64,000 bases of DNA from Candidatus Pseudothioglobus aerophilus. Its GTDB lineage: Bacteria; Pseudomonadota; Gammaproteobacteria; PS1; Pseudothioglobaceae. Position numbers and translations under genes: made by a program. Of this stretch, positions 1 to 9,664 are shown piece by piece. The stretch is from NCBI GenBank assembly GCA_014384565.1, contig JACNFO010000061.1, positions 1 to 64,000 of the forward strand, written 5' to 3'. The notes beneath the pieces are model-generated. The model was not told the origin of the DNA. It searched no databases and saw only the letters and a list, made by a program, of their open reading frames with translations. The stretch's first letter is position 1. Every line of letters starts with the position of its first letter.

Positions 1-287
1 CTTCCAAGGTAGTCATCGGAGGCTAGGTTATGAGGAAGATCAATCATAAAGCCCGAATTTCTTCCTGCGGGACCCTCACCTATTTCACAGGCTTCAAGTA
101 TTGTAATTTTTATATCCTTATTGATTTGATTTAAACGTCGAGCTGCAGAGAGGCCAGCAAAACCTCCACCAATAATTAGATAGTCTACATTGCTATGATT
201 AGAAAGCTTTGGATTGACCTTTCTTTTAGGAAGAATTTCTTTCCAGCCAGTTTTACCAGGGTTTTTTGGTAGTTTGATTTTGCTCAT
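1..287 (-). CDS. FAD-dependent oxidoreductase (DAO family), N-terminal part; truncated by window edge
   Basis: Reverse-strand reading from ATG at 287: MSKIKLPKNPGKTGWKEILPKRKVNPKLSNHSNVDYLIIGGGFAGLSAARRLNQ...GPAGRNSGFM. Has a Rossmann GGGFAGLSAAR and a GRNSGF motif typical of DAO-type oxidases. Confidence 0.75.
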   Translation of the reverse strand, partial: MSKIKLPKNPGKTGWKEILPKRKVNPKLSNHSNVDYLIIGGGFAGLSAARRLNQINKDIKITILEACEIGEGPAGRNSGFMIDLPHNLASDDYLG

Positions 288-297
288 TTTTGTTCTT

Positions 298-411
298 TTA
301 ATATACCGACTCTTCCATCGCATTATTCAAAGTAGGAAGCATTTCAATCTTGACTTTTAGTCGATCTGTTCTCTTTGCATCCTTACCAAGTCTTTTAGAA
401 GAGTTAACCAT
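298..411 (-). CDS. Possible 37-aa small ORF (MVNSSKRLGKDAKRTDRLKVKIEMLPTLNNAMEESVY), unknown
   Basis: Open frame just upstream of, and codirectional with, the truncated FAD oxidoreductase. Stop is about 10 nt before the next ATG. No recognised family or clear RBS. Confidence 0.25.
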   Translation of the reverse strand: MVNSSKRLGKDAKRTDRLKVKIEMLPTLNNAMEESVY

Positions 412-585
412 AATAGTTTGATTACAATAGATTTAATATATGTTTCGTAGATTAAATATTTGTTAAATGGTACATTAATTTTTCATACAAAGATGAAAAA
501 TACTATATTTACTTATTCCCTTATATTCTTGATAAATCACCAATAAAGAGTAAAATTTAATATTTTAAAAATAAATAAAAAAATA

Positions 586-2034
586 ATGTCAAATCTGTCT
601 AATAACTTTATAGCCGGCGACTGGGTCAAGGGTTCTAGTTCGATATCTAACATAAATCCTTCCGACACTAGCGATGTCATTGGTGAGTATGCGCAAGCAA
701 ATAATGCTCAGCTAGAGGATGCCCTTAACTCTTCTCAAATTGCGCAAAAGCAATGGGCTGCTACTGGTTTGGAGCAGCGACAAGCTGTGTTGATGAAGAT
801 TGGTGAGGAGATGATGGCTCGAAGTGCTGAGTTAGGAGAGCTACTTTCTCGTGAAGAAGGTAAACCGGTAGCTGAAGGCAAAGGAGAAATTTATAGAGCT
901 GGTCAATTTTTTACTTACTACGCTGCTGAAGTGCTTCGTCAAAGTGGAGATACTGCAGATTCAGTTAGGCCAAACATTGAAATTGATGTTCGACGAGAAG
1001 CTATGGGGACTGTTGCAATTATTTCTCCTTGGAATTTTCCAACAGCAACTGCAAGCTGGAAAATTGCGCCAGCACTAGCATTTGGTAATGCAGTAATCTG
1101 GAAACCTGCCAACCTAACTCCAGCGAGCGCCGTTGCATTAACAGAAATCATTGCAAGGCAAGATATTCCAAAAGGATTGTTTAATTTAGTTATGGGGTCT
1201 GGATCATCTATTGGACAGGCTTTAGCTGAAAGCCCAAAAGTCCATGCTATTAGTTTTACTGGATCCTATGATGTTGGACTTCAAATAGCTGGTGCTGCGG
1301 CAAAAAACTTAACGAAGTTTCAATTAGAACTTGGATCTAAAAATCCATTAGTAATAATGGATGATGCAGATATTGACGTTGCTGTTGCTGCTGCAACTGG
1401 CGGTGCTTTTGGAAGTACAGGTCAAAAGTGTACTGCTTCATCAAGGCTAGTGGTTCACGAATCAATACACGATGAGTTTGTTGATCGAATGAGTCAGTCT
1501 ACTGCAGATCTAAAGGTTGGACATGCTCTTGATGAAGGCACTCAAATTGGTCCAGTAGCCAGTCAGCAGCAACTTGACTCAAACCTTAGATATATGTCTT
1601 TAGCAAAAGAAGAGGGATGTGAAATAGTTTGTGGCGGTGAGAAACTCGAGCTCGATAATCCAGGTTTTTACATGCAGCCTGCATTATTAGTTGGTGGTAA
1701 TAATTCAATGCGGGTGAACCGAGAAGAATTGTTTGCACCTATGGCGTGTGTTATTAAGGTTGCGGATTATGATGAAGCACTTTCAGTTTCCAATGATACT
1801 GATTTTGGTCTTGTTTCAGGCATTATTACTCAGTCACTATCACGAGCAAGTCATTTTCGAAGAAATGCAGAGAGTGGTTGCGTTATGGTGAACTTACCAA
1901 CGGCTGGCACCGATTATCATGTTCCTTTTGGCGGTAGAAAAAATTCAAGCTTTGGTCCCAGAGAGCAAGGATCCTATGCAAAAGAGCTATATACTCAAGT
2001 TAAAACTTCATATATTTCTAGTGGAAACCCATAA
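586..2034 (+). CDS. NAD(P)-dependent aldehyde dehydrogenase (alpha-ketoglutarate/succinate-semialdehyde dehydrogenase-like)
   Basis: Full-length ALDH: SPWNFPTATASWKIAPALAFGNAVIWKPA, FTGSYDVG, LELGSKNPLVI, GSTGQKCTASSR (catalytic Cys). Confidence 0.9.
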   Translation: MSNLSNNFIAGDWVKGSSSISNINPSDTSDVIGEYAQANNAQLEDALNSSQIAQKQWAATGLEQRQAVLMKIGEEMMARSAELGELLSREEGKPVAEGKGEIYRAGQFFTYYAAEVLRQSGDTADSVRPNIEIDVRREAMGTVAIISPWNFPTATASWKIAPALAFGNAVIWKPANLTPASAVALTEIIARQDIPKGLFNLVMGSGSSIGQALAESPKVHAISFTGSYDVGLQIAGAAAKNLTKFQLELGSKNPLVIMDDADIDVAVAAATGGAFGSTGQKCTASSRLVVHESIHDEFVDRMSQSTADLKVGHALDEGTQIGPVASQQQLDSNLRYMSLAKEEGCEIVCGGEKLELDNPGFYMQPALLVGGNNSMRVNREELFAPMACVIKVADYDEALSVSNDTDFGLVSGIITQSLSRASHFRRNAESGCVMVNLPTAGTDYHVPFGGRKNSSFGPREQGSYAKELYTQVKTSYISSGNP

Positions 2035-3023
2035 TGGCTCATCCATCACTTTTTATTGACGCCCTTCAATACAACAATTGGAGTGAAGAGGTATTCAAAC
2101 AAATTAATGATGGTGGTCTAAGTGCGGTCCATGTTACAATTTGCTACCACGAAGACTTTAAGGAGATGGTTCAAAATGTTATTGACTGGAATCGCTATTT
2201 TGAAAGTTATTCAAATTTGATTTTCCATGGCAAGTCTGCAAGTGATGTACTTAAAGCTCAAAATGAGGGACGAACTGCAATATTTTTTGGGTTTCAGAAT
2301 TGCTCGCCCATAGAAGATGACATTGGATTGGTCGAAATATGCCATCAATTGGGAATTCGATTTATGCAGCTTACATATAATAATCAAAGCTTATTAGGTA
2401 CAGGTTGTTACGAAGAAAATGACCCAGGTATAACCCGAATGGGTAAGCAAGTAATTAAAGAAATGAATAGAGTTGGCTTGGTGGTTGATATGAGCCATTC
2501 TTCAGAGATTTCTACTCTTGAGGCGATTGAAATTTCAGAGCGCCCTATTGCTATTACCCATGCTAATCCAACTTTTTGGCATCCTGCATTAAGGAACAAG
2601 TCTAATAAAGTTCTTGAGGCATTAGGTGAAAGTGACAGTATGCTTGGGTTTTCAGTATATCCTCACCACCTAAAGGATGGAACAAATTGTACTTTGGAAA
2701 GCTTTTGCCAAATGATTGCTGATACTTCAGAAATCATGGGGGTTCATAATATTGGAATTGGTACAGATTTGTGTCAAAATCAACCTGACAGTGTTGTTGA
2801 ATGGATGAGAAATGGTACTTGGACAAATGAACGTGACTATGGTGAGGGTTCTGCAAGCTTTGCTGGTTTTCCTGAGCAACCAGAATGGTTTCGCAACAAT
2901 CATGATTTTGTAAATATTGCAACTGGCTTAAAAAGTGTCGGATTCTCTAGTGATGATGTTGGTTTAATAATGGGTAAGAATTGGCTAAACTTTTTTGAAG
3001 CCTCTTTTGAATCTTTAAAGTAA
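2034..3023 (+). CDS. Membrane dipeptidase (peptidase family M19)
   Basis: IRFMQLTYNNQSLLGTGCYE, VVDMSHSS, AITHANP, IGIGTDL motifs of the renal dipeptidase family. Start overlaps the ALDH stop. Confidence 0.88.
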   Translation: MAHPSLFIDALQYNNWSEEVFKQINDGGLSAVHVTICYHEDFKEMVQNVIDWNRYFESYSNLIFHGKSASDVLKAQNEGRTAIFFGFQNCSPIEDDIGLVEICHQLGIRFMQLTYNNQSLLGTGCYEENDPGITRMGKQVIKEMNRVGLVVDMSHSSEISTLEAIEISERPIAITHANPTFWHPALRNKSNKVLEALGESDSMLGFSVYPHHLKDGTNCTLESFCQMIADTSEIMGVHNIGIGTDLCQNQPDSVVEWMRNGTWTNERDYGEGSASFAGFPEQPEWFRNNHDFVNIATGLKSVGFSSDDVGLIMGKNWLNFFEASFESLK

Positions 3024-3029
3024 ATAATT

Positions 3030-4772
3030 ATGACTACTGAAACTGTACAAATTGATATTGATTCTGATTTTATGAGAACACCTGAAAAGGTGATGCGTCT
3101 TGAAAGGATGGGCTCATCTTTTCCAACTCGGTTAAGCTTTATGCGAACTCTTATAAGGCGTATGTCTAAAGAGAATTGGAAGTTTGAAAGGACTCGTCGT
3201 GAAGTTGATAAAGATGGATATGGCATAAGTGTTTATGCAGTTACTACACCTAATAGAACATATTCATTGATAGCTTTTACTCAAGAAATTCCAGCTGATA
3301 TGAGAACGGATAGGGTTATTGCTGAGGTATGGGATGCAACGTTTAGTCTTTTTGACGGCGTTCCATCACAAGAGGATATTGATTATTTGGCGGACAACAC
3401 GCCTAAGCAAGAGGCTGGTCGATATAGGCCAAGTGAGCTTACCTTATCAAGGGCAAATAAAAGTCTAAGAGTTTTTAAAAATGTTGTTGACTCTTTGTCT
3501 GCTGGAAATCAGCCTGATAAAGATTTGTTAACCTCTGTAGGTTATTTAATGAGAACTTCTGCAGTTTATGGAAGTGGAAAGTTTGGTTGTGCCGATAGAG
3601 ATAAGATTTCTGATCGAGAGGAGTGTAAAGCACCTTTTCAAATAGAATTGTTAACTGTCTACTTAATTCGATGGTTCACGATAGATTCAGCTGAAGAGCT
3701 TGCAAAAGAAAGGGGTGGAGAAAAAGCCGTTAAACTTGATAAAACTACACGTCGATTTATTGGCGTTGGAAATGCAACAGGCCTTGGTATGGCCCCATTT
3801 TTGCTTAAGCATCCTGCATTAATTCATAATTGGGTTGTTGCAAAAGAGACTGCATTGGCAAGAGTCAGGTCAATTGAAACTCCAATTGAAGGTACTCTTA
3901 AGGTTTTTTTAAAGTCACTTCTTCAGGTTAGCCAGCATGTTGATGAATGGAATGTTGAAGACGATATTCAGAGCGAAAGAATCTCCTGCTTGACAGACGA
4001 AATTCAAGCACTAAGACTTTGGTGTGAAAATGAGCCAAATATTTTAAGACCATATCCTTGGAATGGAATTTATCAATATGTTGAGGATAATTTTTCTCTT
4101 GAGTGTCAAGAGATGGTTGTGTCACTTATTATTGAGCCACATGGAGCATTAGTTGATGACTTAGCTGAGACGATGTCAACAACTGAAATTCCAAAATTTA
4201 AAGCAGATATGTCTTTATCTGAATTAAAAGAGGTTGTAGCAGATTCCTATCAATGGGCGACAACTATAGACTTTTCTTTGGGGGAATCTCAACATCATTT
4301 TTGGTACTATTCAGAGGATAAATTAGAACCTAGATTTGGCTCTAAAGGTGTTGATGACGGAGTTGAGAAAGAAATGCCTCTTGCTATTGGTAGAGATGTT
4401 CATGATTTAAATGAAAAACTATTGGAAACTAGTAACGCAACTTCTCTCAGTGACTTTGTAATGAGTTATCCGCAATTTAGACATATTATTCGTCGAATTC
4501 AGAATACTTTTGTAAGGCCTTATTCTGAAGTACAAGATAATCTATTGAGTGAGACCATGAGGCCATTAGATCTATTACGCTTTAAGTTGGCTTTTTTTGG
4601 CGCTTCGAAATTTGATCCAAAGTCAAACCTTTGGACTCGGATATCAATGTATCAAGGCGCACCGATGCCTGACCAATTATCAGAACCAAATCACGACTGT
4701 TGGTCATTTCCAATTGGAGGTCGTTCGCAGTCATATCCTTGCATAAACTGTACATGTCAAAAAGACATCTAA
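3030..4772 (+). CDS. Conserved hypothetical protein, 580 aa, no recognised domain
   Basis: Long ORF, tightly spaced within an operon, with a coding-like composition. C-terminus has a Cys cluster, CINCTCQKDI. Confidence 0.85.
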   Translation: MTTETVQIDIDSDFMRTPEKVMRLERMGSSFPTRLSFMRTLIRRMSKENWKFERTRREVDKDGYGISVYAVTTPNRTYSLIAFTQEIPADMRTDRVIAEVWDATFSLFDGVPSQEDIDYLADNTPKQEAGRYRPSELTLSRANKSLRVFKNVVDSLSAGNQPDKDLLTSVGYLMRTSAVYGSGKFGCADRDKISDREECKAPFQIELLTVYLIRWFTIDSAEELAKERGGEKAVKLDKTTRRFIGVGNATGLGMAPFLLKHPALIHNWVVAKETALARVRSIETPIEGTLKVFLKSLLQVSQHVDEWNVEDDIQSERISCLTDEIQALRLWCENEPNILRPYPWNGIYQYVEDNFSLECQEMVVSLIIEPHGALVDDLAETMSTTEIPKFKADMSLSELKEVVADSYQWATTIDFSLGESQHHFWYYSEDKLEPRFGSKGVDDGVEKEMPLAIGRDVHDLNEKLLETSNATSLSDFVMSYPQFRHIIRRIQNTFVRPYSEVQDNLLSETMRPLDLLRFKLAFFGASKFDPKSNLWTRISMYQGAPMPDQLSEPNHDCWSFPIGGRSQSYPCINCTCQKDI

Positions 4773-5485
4773 CAATCTCTTTAAATGAAGTCCTTTTTTA
4801 TTTTACTCGAGCAGCTTTTGGAGTAAATGCCCCTATTGGCCTTTCAGAAGACTTTGCGCGAGGCAATATTTGGGTTTCAGAAAATGGTTTTGATCCTTCA
4901 CGATGTAGTTTAAAGGCGCTTGATAATTTAGATAGTAAAGCAAGTAGCTTATCAATCAAATTTGAAAAAACAAAAGATGGGGGGCATCTATTTTGTCCAG
5001 AAGGAAAATTCTTATCTTCCCTAGAGGCCTCATCAAGTTGTGTGGATTGGATAGAAGTTAGTAATGGCTCTGGTGCGCTAAAGATCAGTAATGTTGATTC
5101 TCCATTTCTAGTTGTTTCGGCTTTAGGGGCGAATGGGTGTCTTGGAATAAAGGTACTTTGGACTGATCAAGAAAAAAATCAATTTCAAGTTAACTTAATC
5201 AATAATGACGACTGGGAGGTCTTAAGTTCATCGTCTACGCTTATAGAATTAAGTAGCAATGCTGATATGTTAATTTCACCTTTAACAGCGAGCGATGAAT
5301 CCAATAAAGGAAATATTATTAAGAAATTTAACTTAGCCGAGGAGAAATTAAAAATTCTTCATATTGGCGTTAAAGTGGAAGAGAATTGGGATGCAATTTA
5401 TAGCTACTTTTCACGCTGTCTGGTTAAATCAAGTGCTGAGTCTAGGGCTTCTGGCGCTGGCGCTGGACTAGTCGATACAGACTAG
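4754..5485 (+). CDS. DUF3726-like protein of unknown function
   Basis: Start chosen at internal ATG 4754 (MSKRHLTISLNEVLFYFTRAAFGVNAPIGLSEDFARGNIWVSENG), overlapping the previous gene by 19 nt. Resemblance to DUF3726 is from memory. Confidence 0.65.
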   Translation: MSKRHLTISLNEVLFYFTRAAFGVNAPIGLSEDFARGNIWVSENGFDPSRCSLKALDNLDSKASSLSIKFEKTKDGGHLFCPEGKFLSSLEASSSCVDWIEVSNGSGALKISNVDSPFLVVSALGANGCLGIKVLWTDQEKNQFQVNLINNDDWEVLSSSSTLIELSSNADMLISPLTASDESNKGNIIKKFNLAEEKLKILHIGVKVEENWDAIYSYFSRCLVKSSAESRASGAGAGLVDTD

Positions 5486-5486
5486 T

Positions 5487-6866
5487 TTAGCATTCAATAA
5501 AGCTTACAGCTAAACCGCCCAATGACGTCTCTTTGTACTTTGTGGACATATCAAGGCCTGTCCTTTTCATAGCTGCAATACACTGATCTAGAGAAATTAA
5601 GTGCTCACCACTTTCTCTAAGTGATAGTGAACTTGCAGTATATGCCTTAACCGCTCCAAATCCATTTCTCTCAATACAAGGAACTTGAACAAGACCTTTA
5701 ACCGGATCGCAAGTCATTCCTATGTGGTGTTCTAATGCCATTTCTGCGGCATTTTCAATTTGAGCAGTTGTACCGCCTCTTACCGCGCACAAAGCTGCAG
5801 CAGCCATTGAGGATGCTGAGCCTACCTCCCCTTGGCAACCCACTTCAGCCCCTGATATAGAGCTGTTATGTTTTATTAGTCCGCCGATTGCAGATGCCGT
5901 TAATAGGAATTGACGAATTTGTTCTTGAGTCGCTGACTTGTGTTTGAAGAAGTAGTAAAGAGTTGCTGGAACTACTCCAGCTGCTCCATTGGTGGGAGCA
6001 GTAACTACCATATGACCAGCAGCATTTTCTTCATTTACAGCCATGGCGTATGCACAAAGCCAGTCACTAGAATTTGTATTTTCTGGATCAATCTGGAGGT
6101 TTTCATGTAATTTTTTTGCGCGCCTCTTTGTATTTAAGCCACCTGGCAAGATGCCCTCGGTCGCAAGACCACTTTCAACACAAGTTTTCATTGCATCCCA
6201 GATAGTGTCCAGCTCCCTATTCAGCATTTTTTCAGGGATATTTTCTATTTCATTGGCGAGCTTCATTTCCCAAATGGTTTTATTGTGCTTTTTTGACATT
6301 TCCAGCATTTGATCTGAATTATCAAACGGGAATGGGTAGGCTGAGCTCGGCTCAGCTGCAATAGGCGCTTCAACATTATCTATTTCTGCTAATGTAGATA
6401 TAAAACCACCACCGATAGAGAAATAAGTATGTGAAATTAGAATTGAATCTGACTTGTCAAGAAGCTCAAAAACCATACCATTAGGGTTTTGCTTTAATGA
6501 GTTCCTGGTATCAAAAATGATATCATCTTCCGAAAAGAATGCGACTTTTTGAGTGTTGTTGATAGCTATATTTTTTGAATTCCAAGTTCTCTCAATGACT
6601 TCATCCATATTCTCTTTAATGATGGTATTTGGAAGATAACCATTTAGTCCAAGAGTGACAGCTTTATCTGTTGCATGACCAACTCCTGTATAAGCTAAAG
6701 AATTCTTTAGAGTACACCTCATATGATGCATATCACCAGAAGGATTTGAATCTAAAAAATTTCTGACATGCGTCATAAAATCATTGGCAGCAACCATGGG
6801 CCCCATTGTGTGCGAGCTTGAAGGCCCAACACCAACTTTAAATAAGTCTAAAACACTGATAAACAT
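5487..6866 (-). CDS. sdaA: L-serine dehydratase (L-serine ammonia-lyase), iron-sulfur dependent, single chain
   Basis: MFISVLDLFKVGVGPSSSHTMGPM N-terminus; CDPVKGLVQVPCIERN Fe-S region; GCQGEVGSASSMAAA. Confidence 0.95.
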   Translation of the reverse strand: MFISVLDLFKVGVGPSSSHTMGPMVAANDFMTHVRNFLDSNPSGDMHHMRCTLKNSLAYTGVGHATDKAVTLGLNGYLPNTIIKENMDEVIERTWNSKNIAINNTQKVAFFSEDDIIFDTRNSLKQNPNGMVFELLDKSDSILISHTYFSIGGGFISTLAEIDNVEAPIAAEPSSAYPFPFDNSDQMLEMSKKHNKTIWEMKLANEIENIPEKMLNRELDTIWDAMKTCVESGLATEGILPGGLNTKRRAKKLHENLQIDPENTNSSDWLCAYAMAVNEENAAGHMVVTAPTNGAAGVVPATLYYFFKHKSATQEQIRQFLLTASAIGGLIKHNSSISGAEVGCQGEVGSASSMAAAALCAVRGGTTAQIENAAEMALEHHIGMTCDPVKGLVQVPCIERNGFGAVKAYTASSLSLRESGEHLISLDQCIAAMKRTGLDMSTKYKETSLGGLAVSFIEC

Positions 6867-6929
6867 AAAAAAATTACATAAAAAGTATTACTAATATTCT
6901 ACATTAATATTTGATTTTAGCTATTAAAA

Positions 6930-6951
6930 AAATTCATGGTACCGTGAATTT
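6930..6951. promoter_or_regulatory. Near-perfect palindrome in the divergent sdaA/ghrA intergenic region
   Basis: AAATTCATGGTACCGTGAATTT: 22 nt, one mismatched position per half-site, between divergent starts at 6866 and 7035. Confidence 0.5.
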
Positions 6952-7034
6952 CTTAATAACTATTTTTAGGGCACTGTCTTGCATAAGTAAATTAAAATAC
7001 CAATATTAATTTGAAAATAACTATGAGTTAAACT

Positions 7035-7973
7035 ATGTCAATAGTATTAGCATCTACAGACTTCTGGGAGGATATGGAGGTTTGGTCAAATGGCCTGCAA
7101 AAGGCTATGCCAGAGATGGATATAAAAGTTTATCCGGATGATGGGGATGTTAATGAGGTTGAATTTGCTGTTGTCTGGAAGCATCCTCGAGGTATATTAA
7201 AAAAATATCCTAATTTAAAGGCAATTATGTCCTTGGGGGCAGGAGTAGACCATATTACTAGTGATCCTGAGCTGCCTGAAGGGATTCCTATAGTTCGCCT
7301 GGTTGATAAAAAATTAACTCATGAAATGTGCCTTCACGCCTTGCATTGGGTACTTCATTTTCATAGCGATCAGCATCTTTATAGATCTCAACAACTTAAA
7401 CGCCAGTGGATTCAGCAAAGCTCTATTCAGACAGAGGACCGAACAATTGGCATTATGGGCCTAGGGAATATTGGCAGAAGTATTGGTGAATTATTAGTTA
7501 CTCAAAGTTTTAATGTTATTGGCTGGGGCGCTAATCAAAAATCTTCACTCGCAGATATTAAATATTATTATGGTCAAGGCCAGCTTTCTGATTTTTTAGG
7601 CAGGACGAATATTCTAATTAATGTCCTTCCCTTAACATCAGATACTGCCAACATTATTACAAAAAAAGAGCTTAGCCTTCTTCCAAAAGATTCATTTATT
7701 ATAAATATTGGTAGAGGTGGAATAATTAATGAGAATGATTTAATGACTCTTCTTAGTGAAGGGCATATTAAAGCAGCTGCTTTGGATGTATTTGCACAAG
7801 AACCGTTGCCAGAAAATAATTCACTTTGGGACCATCCTTCAGTTTATATAACGCCACACATTGCAGGGCAAAGTAATCCAAATTCAGCAGGACAAACTAT
7901 TTCTGAAAACATCCATCGAATCCAAAAAGGAGAATTGCCTTATCCTATATATAGTAGGGCTAATGGGTATTAA
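7035..7973 (+). CDS. ghrA: Glyoxylate/hydroxypyruvate reductase A-like D-2-hydroxyacid dehydrogenase
   Basis: IGIMGLGNIGRSIGELL NAD-binding motif, INIGRGGIINENDL, ALDVFAQEPLPENNSLWDHPSVYITPHIAG. Confidence 0.88.
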   Translation: MSIVLASTDFWEDMEVWSNGLQKAMPEMDIKVYPDDGDVNEVEFAVVWKHPRGILKKYPNLKAIMSLGAGVDHITSDPELPEGIPIVRLVDKKLTHEMCLHALHWVLHFHSDQHLYRSQQLKRQWIQQSSIQTEDRTIGIMGLGNIGRSIGELLVTQSFNVIGWGANQKSSLADIKYYYGQGQLSDFLGRTNILINVLPLTSDTANIITKKELSLLPKDSFIINIGRGGIINENDLMTLLSEGHIKAAALDVFAQEPLPENNSLWDHPSVYITPHIAGQSNPNSAGQTISENIHRIQKGELPYPIYSRANGY

Positions 7974-8134
7974 TTCTGATACAAAACTTTGTGATTAGCT
8001 AAAGGAAGACTGCTGAGTCTTGTAACCATTCTGTCGATATTCACATAATTACCCTATTTATATCAATTCAAGACGAATTGAATTCAACTAAATAAACTAT
8101 TCTTATATAATATGGCTTTTTGAGACACATTGTA

Positions 8135-9259
8135 ATGTCTAAAGATATGTTAATTCAAACTACTCCCTTGCATCAAATGCACTTAGATGCTGGAGCAAAG
8201 ATGGTGCCTTTTGCTGGGTATGATATGCCTGTAAGTTACCCTCTTGGGATAAAAAAAGAACACAACCACACACGTGAAAAAGCAGGACTTTTTGATGTCT
8301 CTCATATGGGGCAGATAAGGCTGGGTGGTGTAAATGCAAAAAAAGCACTTGAGTCTATAGTTCCAGTTGATATTATTGATTTACCCTTAATGAAATTGCG
8401 CTATGCTTTATTTACAAATAAATCTGGCGGTGTAATGGATGACTTGATGGTTACCAATCTGGGTGATGAAGATTTGTTTTTAGTGGTTAATGCTGGCTGT
8501 AAAAATGCTGATTTTGCTCATTTGCAAAGGACAATTGGTGATGACTGTAAAGTAGAGTTTCTTGAAGATGTTGCACTATTGGCATTACAAGGACCTTCAG
8601 CACATAAAGTTTTATCTGAGATTGCACCTTCTATTAGTGAAATGCTTTTTATGACCGCTAAACAAGTAGTTATAAATGGAATTGAATGTTTGATAACAAG
8701 GTCTGGCTATACAGGAGAAGATGGTTTTGAAATTTCATTAGCAGCTAAAGATTCTGAGGAATTAGCAAAAATTTTACTTTCTAACATAGAAGTTGAATGG
8801 GTTGGTTTAGGTGCAAGAGACTCTCTTCGTTTAGAAGCTGGATTATCTCTTTATGGGCATGAACTTGATATTCATCATAGTCCTGTTGAGTCTTCATTGG
8901 GCTGGGCATTATCCAAGGTAAGAAGAACTGGTGGAGAAAGAGAAGGTAATTATTTAGGCTTCGAAACTATTATGAAGCACCTTAGTGAGGGCTCCGAATC
9001 AAGGGTTTTTGGCCTTCAACCCGAAGGAAGAATGCCTGTTCGAGATGGAGCAATGATTGAAGATGAGTTGGGTAATAATGTGGGAAAGGTAACAAGTGGT
9101 GGCTTTGGCCCTAGCATAAATAGGCCAATAGCTATAGCAAGGTTAAAAAAGAGTTATATAGAAAAAAATTCCAAGCTTTTTGCATTAGTTAGGGATAAAA
9201 AAATTGCAGTTGAGATTGTAAGTCTGCCATTTGTTAAACAGAACTATTACAGAGGTTAA
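8135..9259 (+). CDS. gcvT: Glycine cleavage system aminomethyltransferase (T protein)
   Basis: TPLHQMHLDAGAKMVPFAGYDMPVSY...FDVSHMGQI...RSGYTGEDGFEISL. Followed by gcvH and gcvP. Start taken as ATG 8135. Confidence 0.96.
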   Translation: MSKDMLIQTTPLHQMHLDAGAKMVPFAGYDMPVSYPLGIKKEHNHTREKAGLFDVSHMGQIRLGGVNAKKALESIVPVDIIDLPLMKLRYALFTNKSGGVMDDLMVTNLGDEDLFLVVNAGCKNADFAHLQRTIGDDCKVEFLEDVALLALQGPSAHKVLSEIAPSISEMLFMTAKQVVINGIECLITRSGYTGEDGFEISLAAKDSEELAKILLSNIEVEWVGLGARDSLRLEAGLSLYGHELDIHHSPVESSLGWALSKVRRTGGEREGNYLGFETIMKHLSEGSESRVFGLQPEGRMPVRDGAMIEDELGNNVGKVTSGGFGPSINRPIAIARLKKSYIEKNSKLFALVRDKKIAVEIVSLPFVKQNYYRG

Positions 9260-9280
9260 ATATTAATATGAGGAGTAGTA

Positions 9281-9652
9281 ATGAGTATTAAATTTTCAGA
9301 AGATCATGAATGGATTCAGTCACAAGGAGATGATCTAGTAGTTATTGGGATAACGGATTTTGCCCAAGAGCAATTAGGAGATCTGGTTTATGTTGAGTTA
9401 CCGGAAGTTGGGGATGAGTGTAGCCGCGGAGAAAATATTTCCGTAATTGAGTCAGTTAAAGCTGCTTCAGATCTAGTTGCACCAGTTTCTGGAACTATTG
9501 TTGAAGTTAACAGTCGTTTAGAAGATGAGCCAGAACTTGTCACTGAAGACTCTATGGGCGAAGGTTGGTTTATCAAGGTGAAATTATCAAGTCCTGAAGA
9601 ATTAGATGAATTAATGGATGAAGGCGCGTACAACACTTTTATTGAGGAATAA
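9281..9652 (+). CDS. gcvH: Glycine cleavage system H protein
   Basis: HEWI start, ITDFAQEQLGDLVYVELP, lipoyl site ESVKAASDLVAPVSG. Confidence 0.97.
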   Translation: MSIKFSEDHEWIQSQGDDLVVIGITDFAQEQLGDLVYVELPEVGDECSRGENISVIESVKAASDLVAPVSGTIVEVNSRLEDEPELVTEDSMGEGWFIKVKLSSPEELDELMDEGAYNTFIEE

Positions 9653-9664
9653 GGAAAGAGTTAA

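Noticed and set aside
939-1151. Antisense ORFs in the track (e.g. 939-1151 -, 2408-2599 -, 10461-10685 +, 18766-19080 -, 45655-45945 +)
   Set aside because: They lie entirely inside well-supported genes on the other strand or frame and show no recognisable domains; expected by chance in coding DNA.
7974-8134. Possible glycine riboswitch upstream of gcvT
   Set aside because: I could not match conserved glycine aptamer segments by eye; only a short inverted repeat is present.
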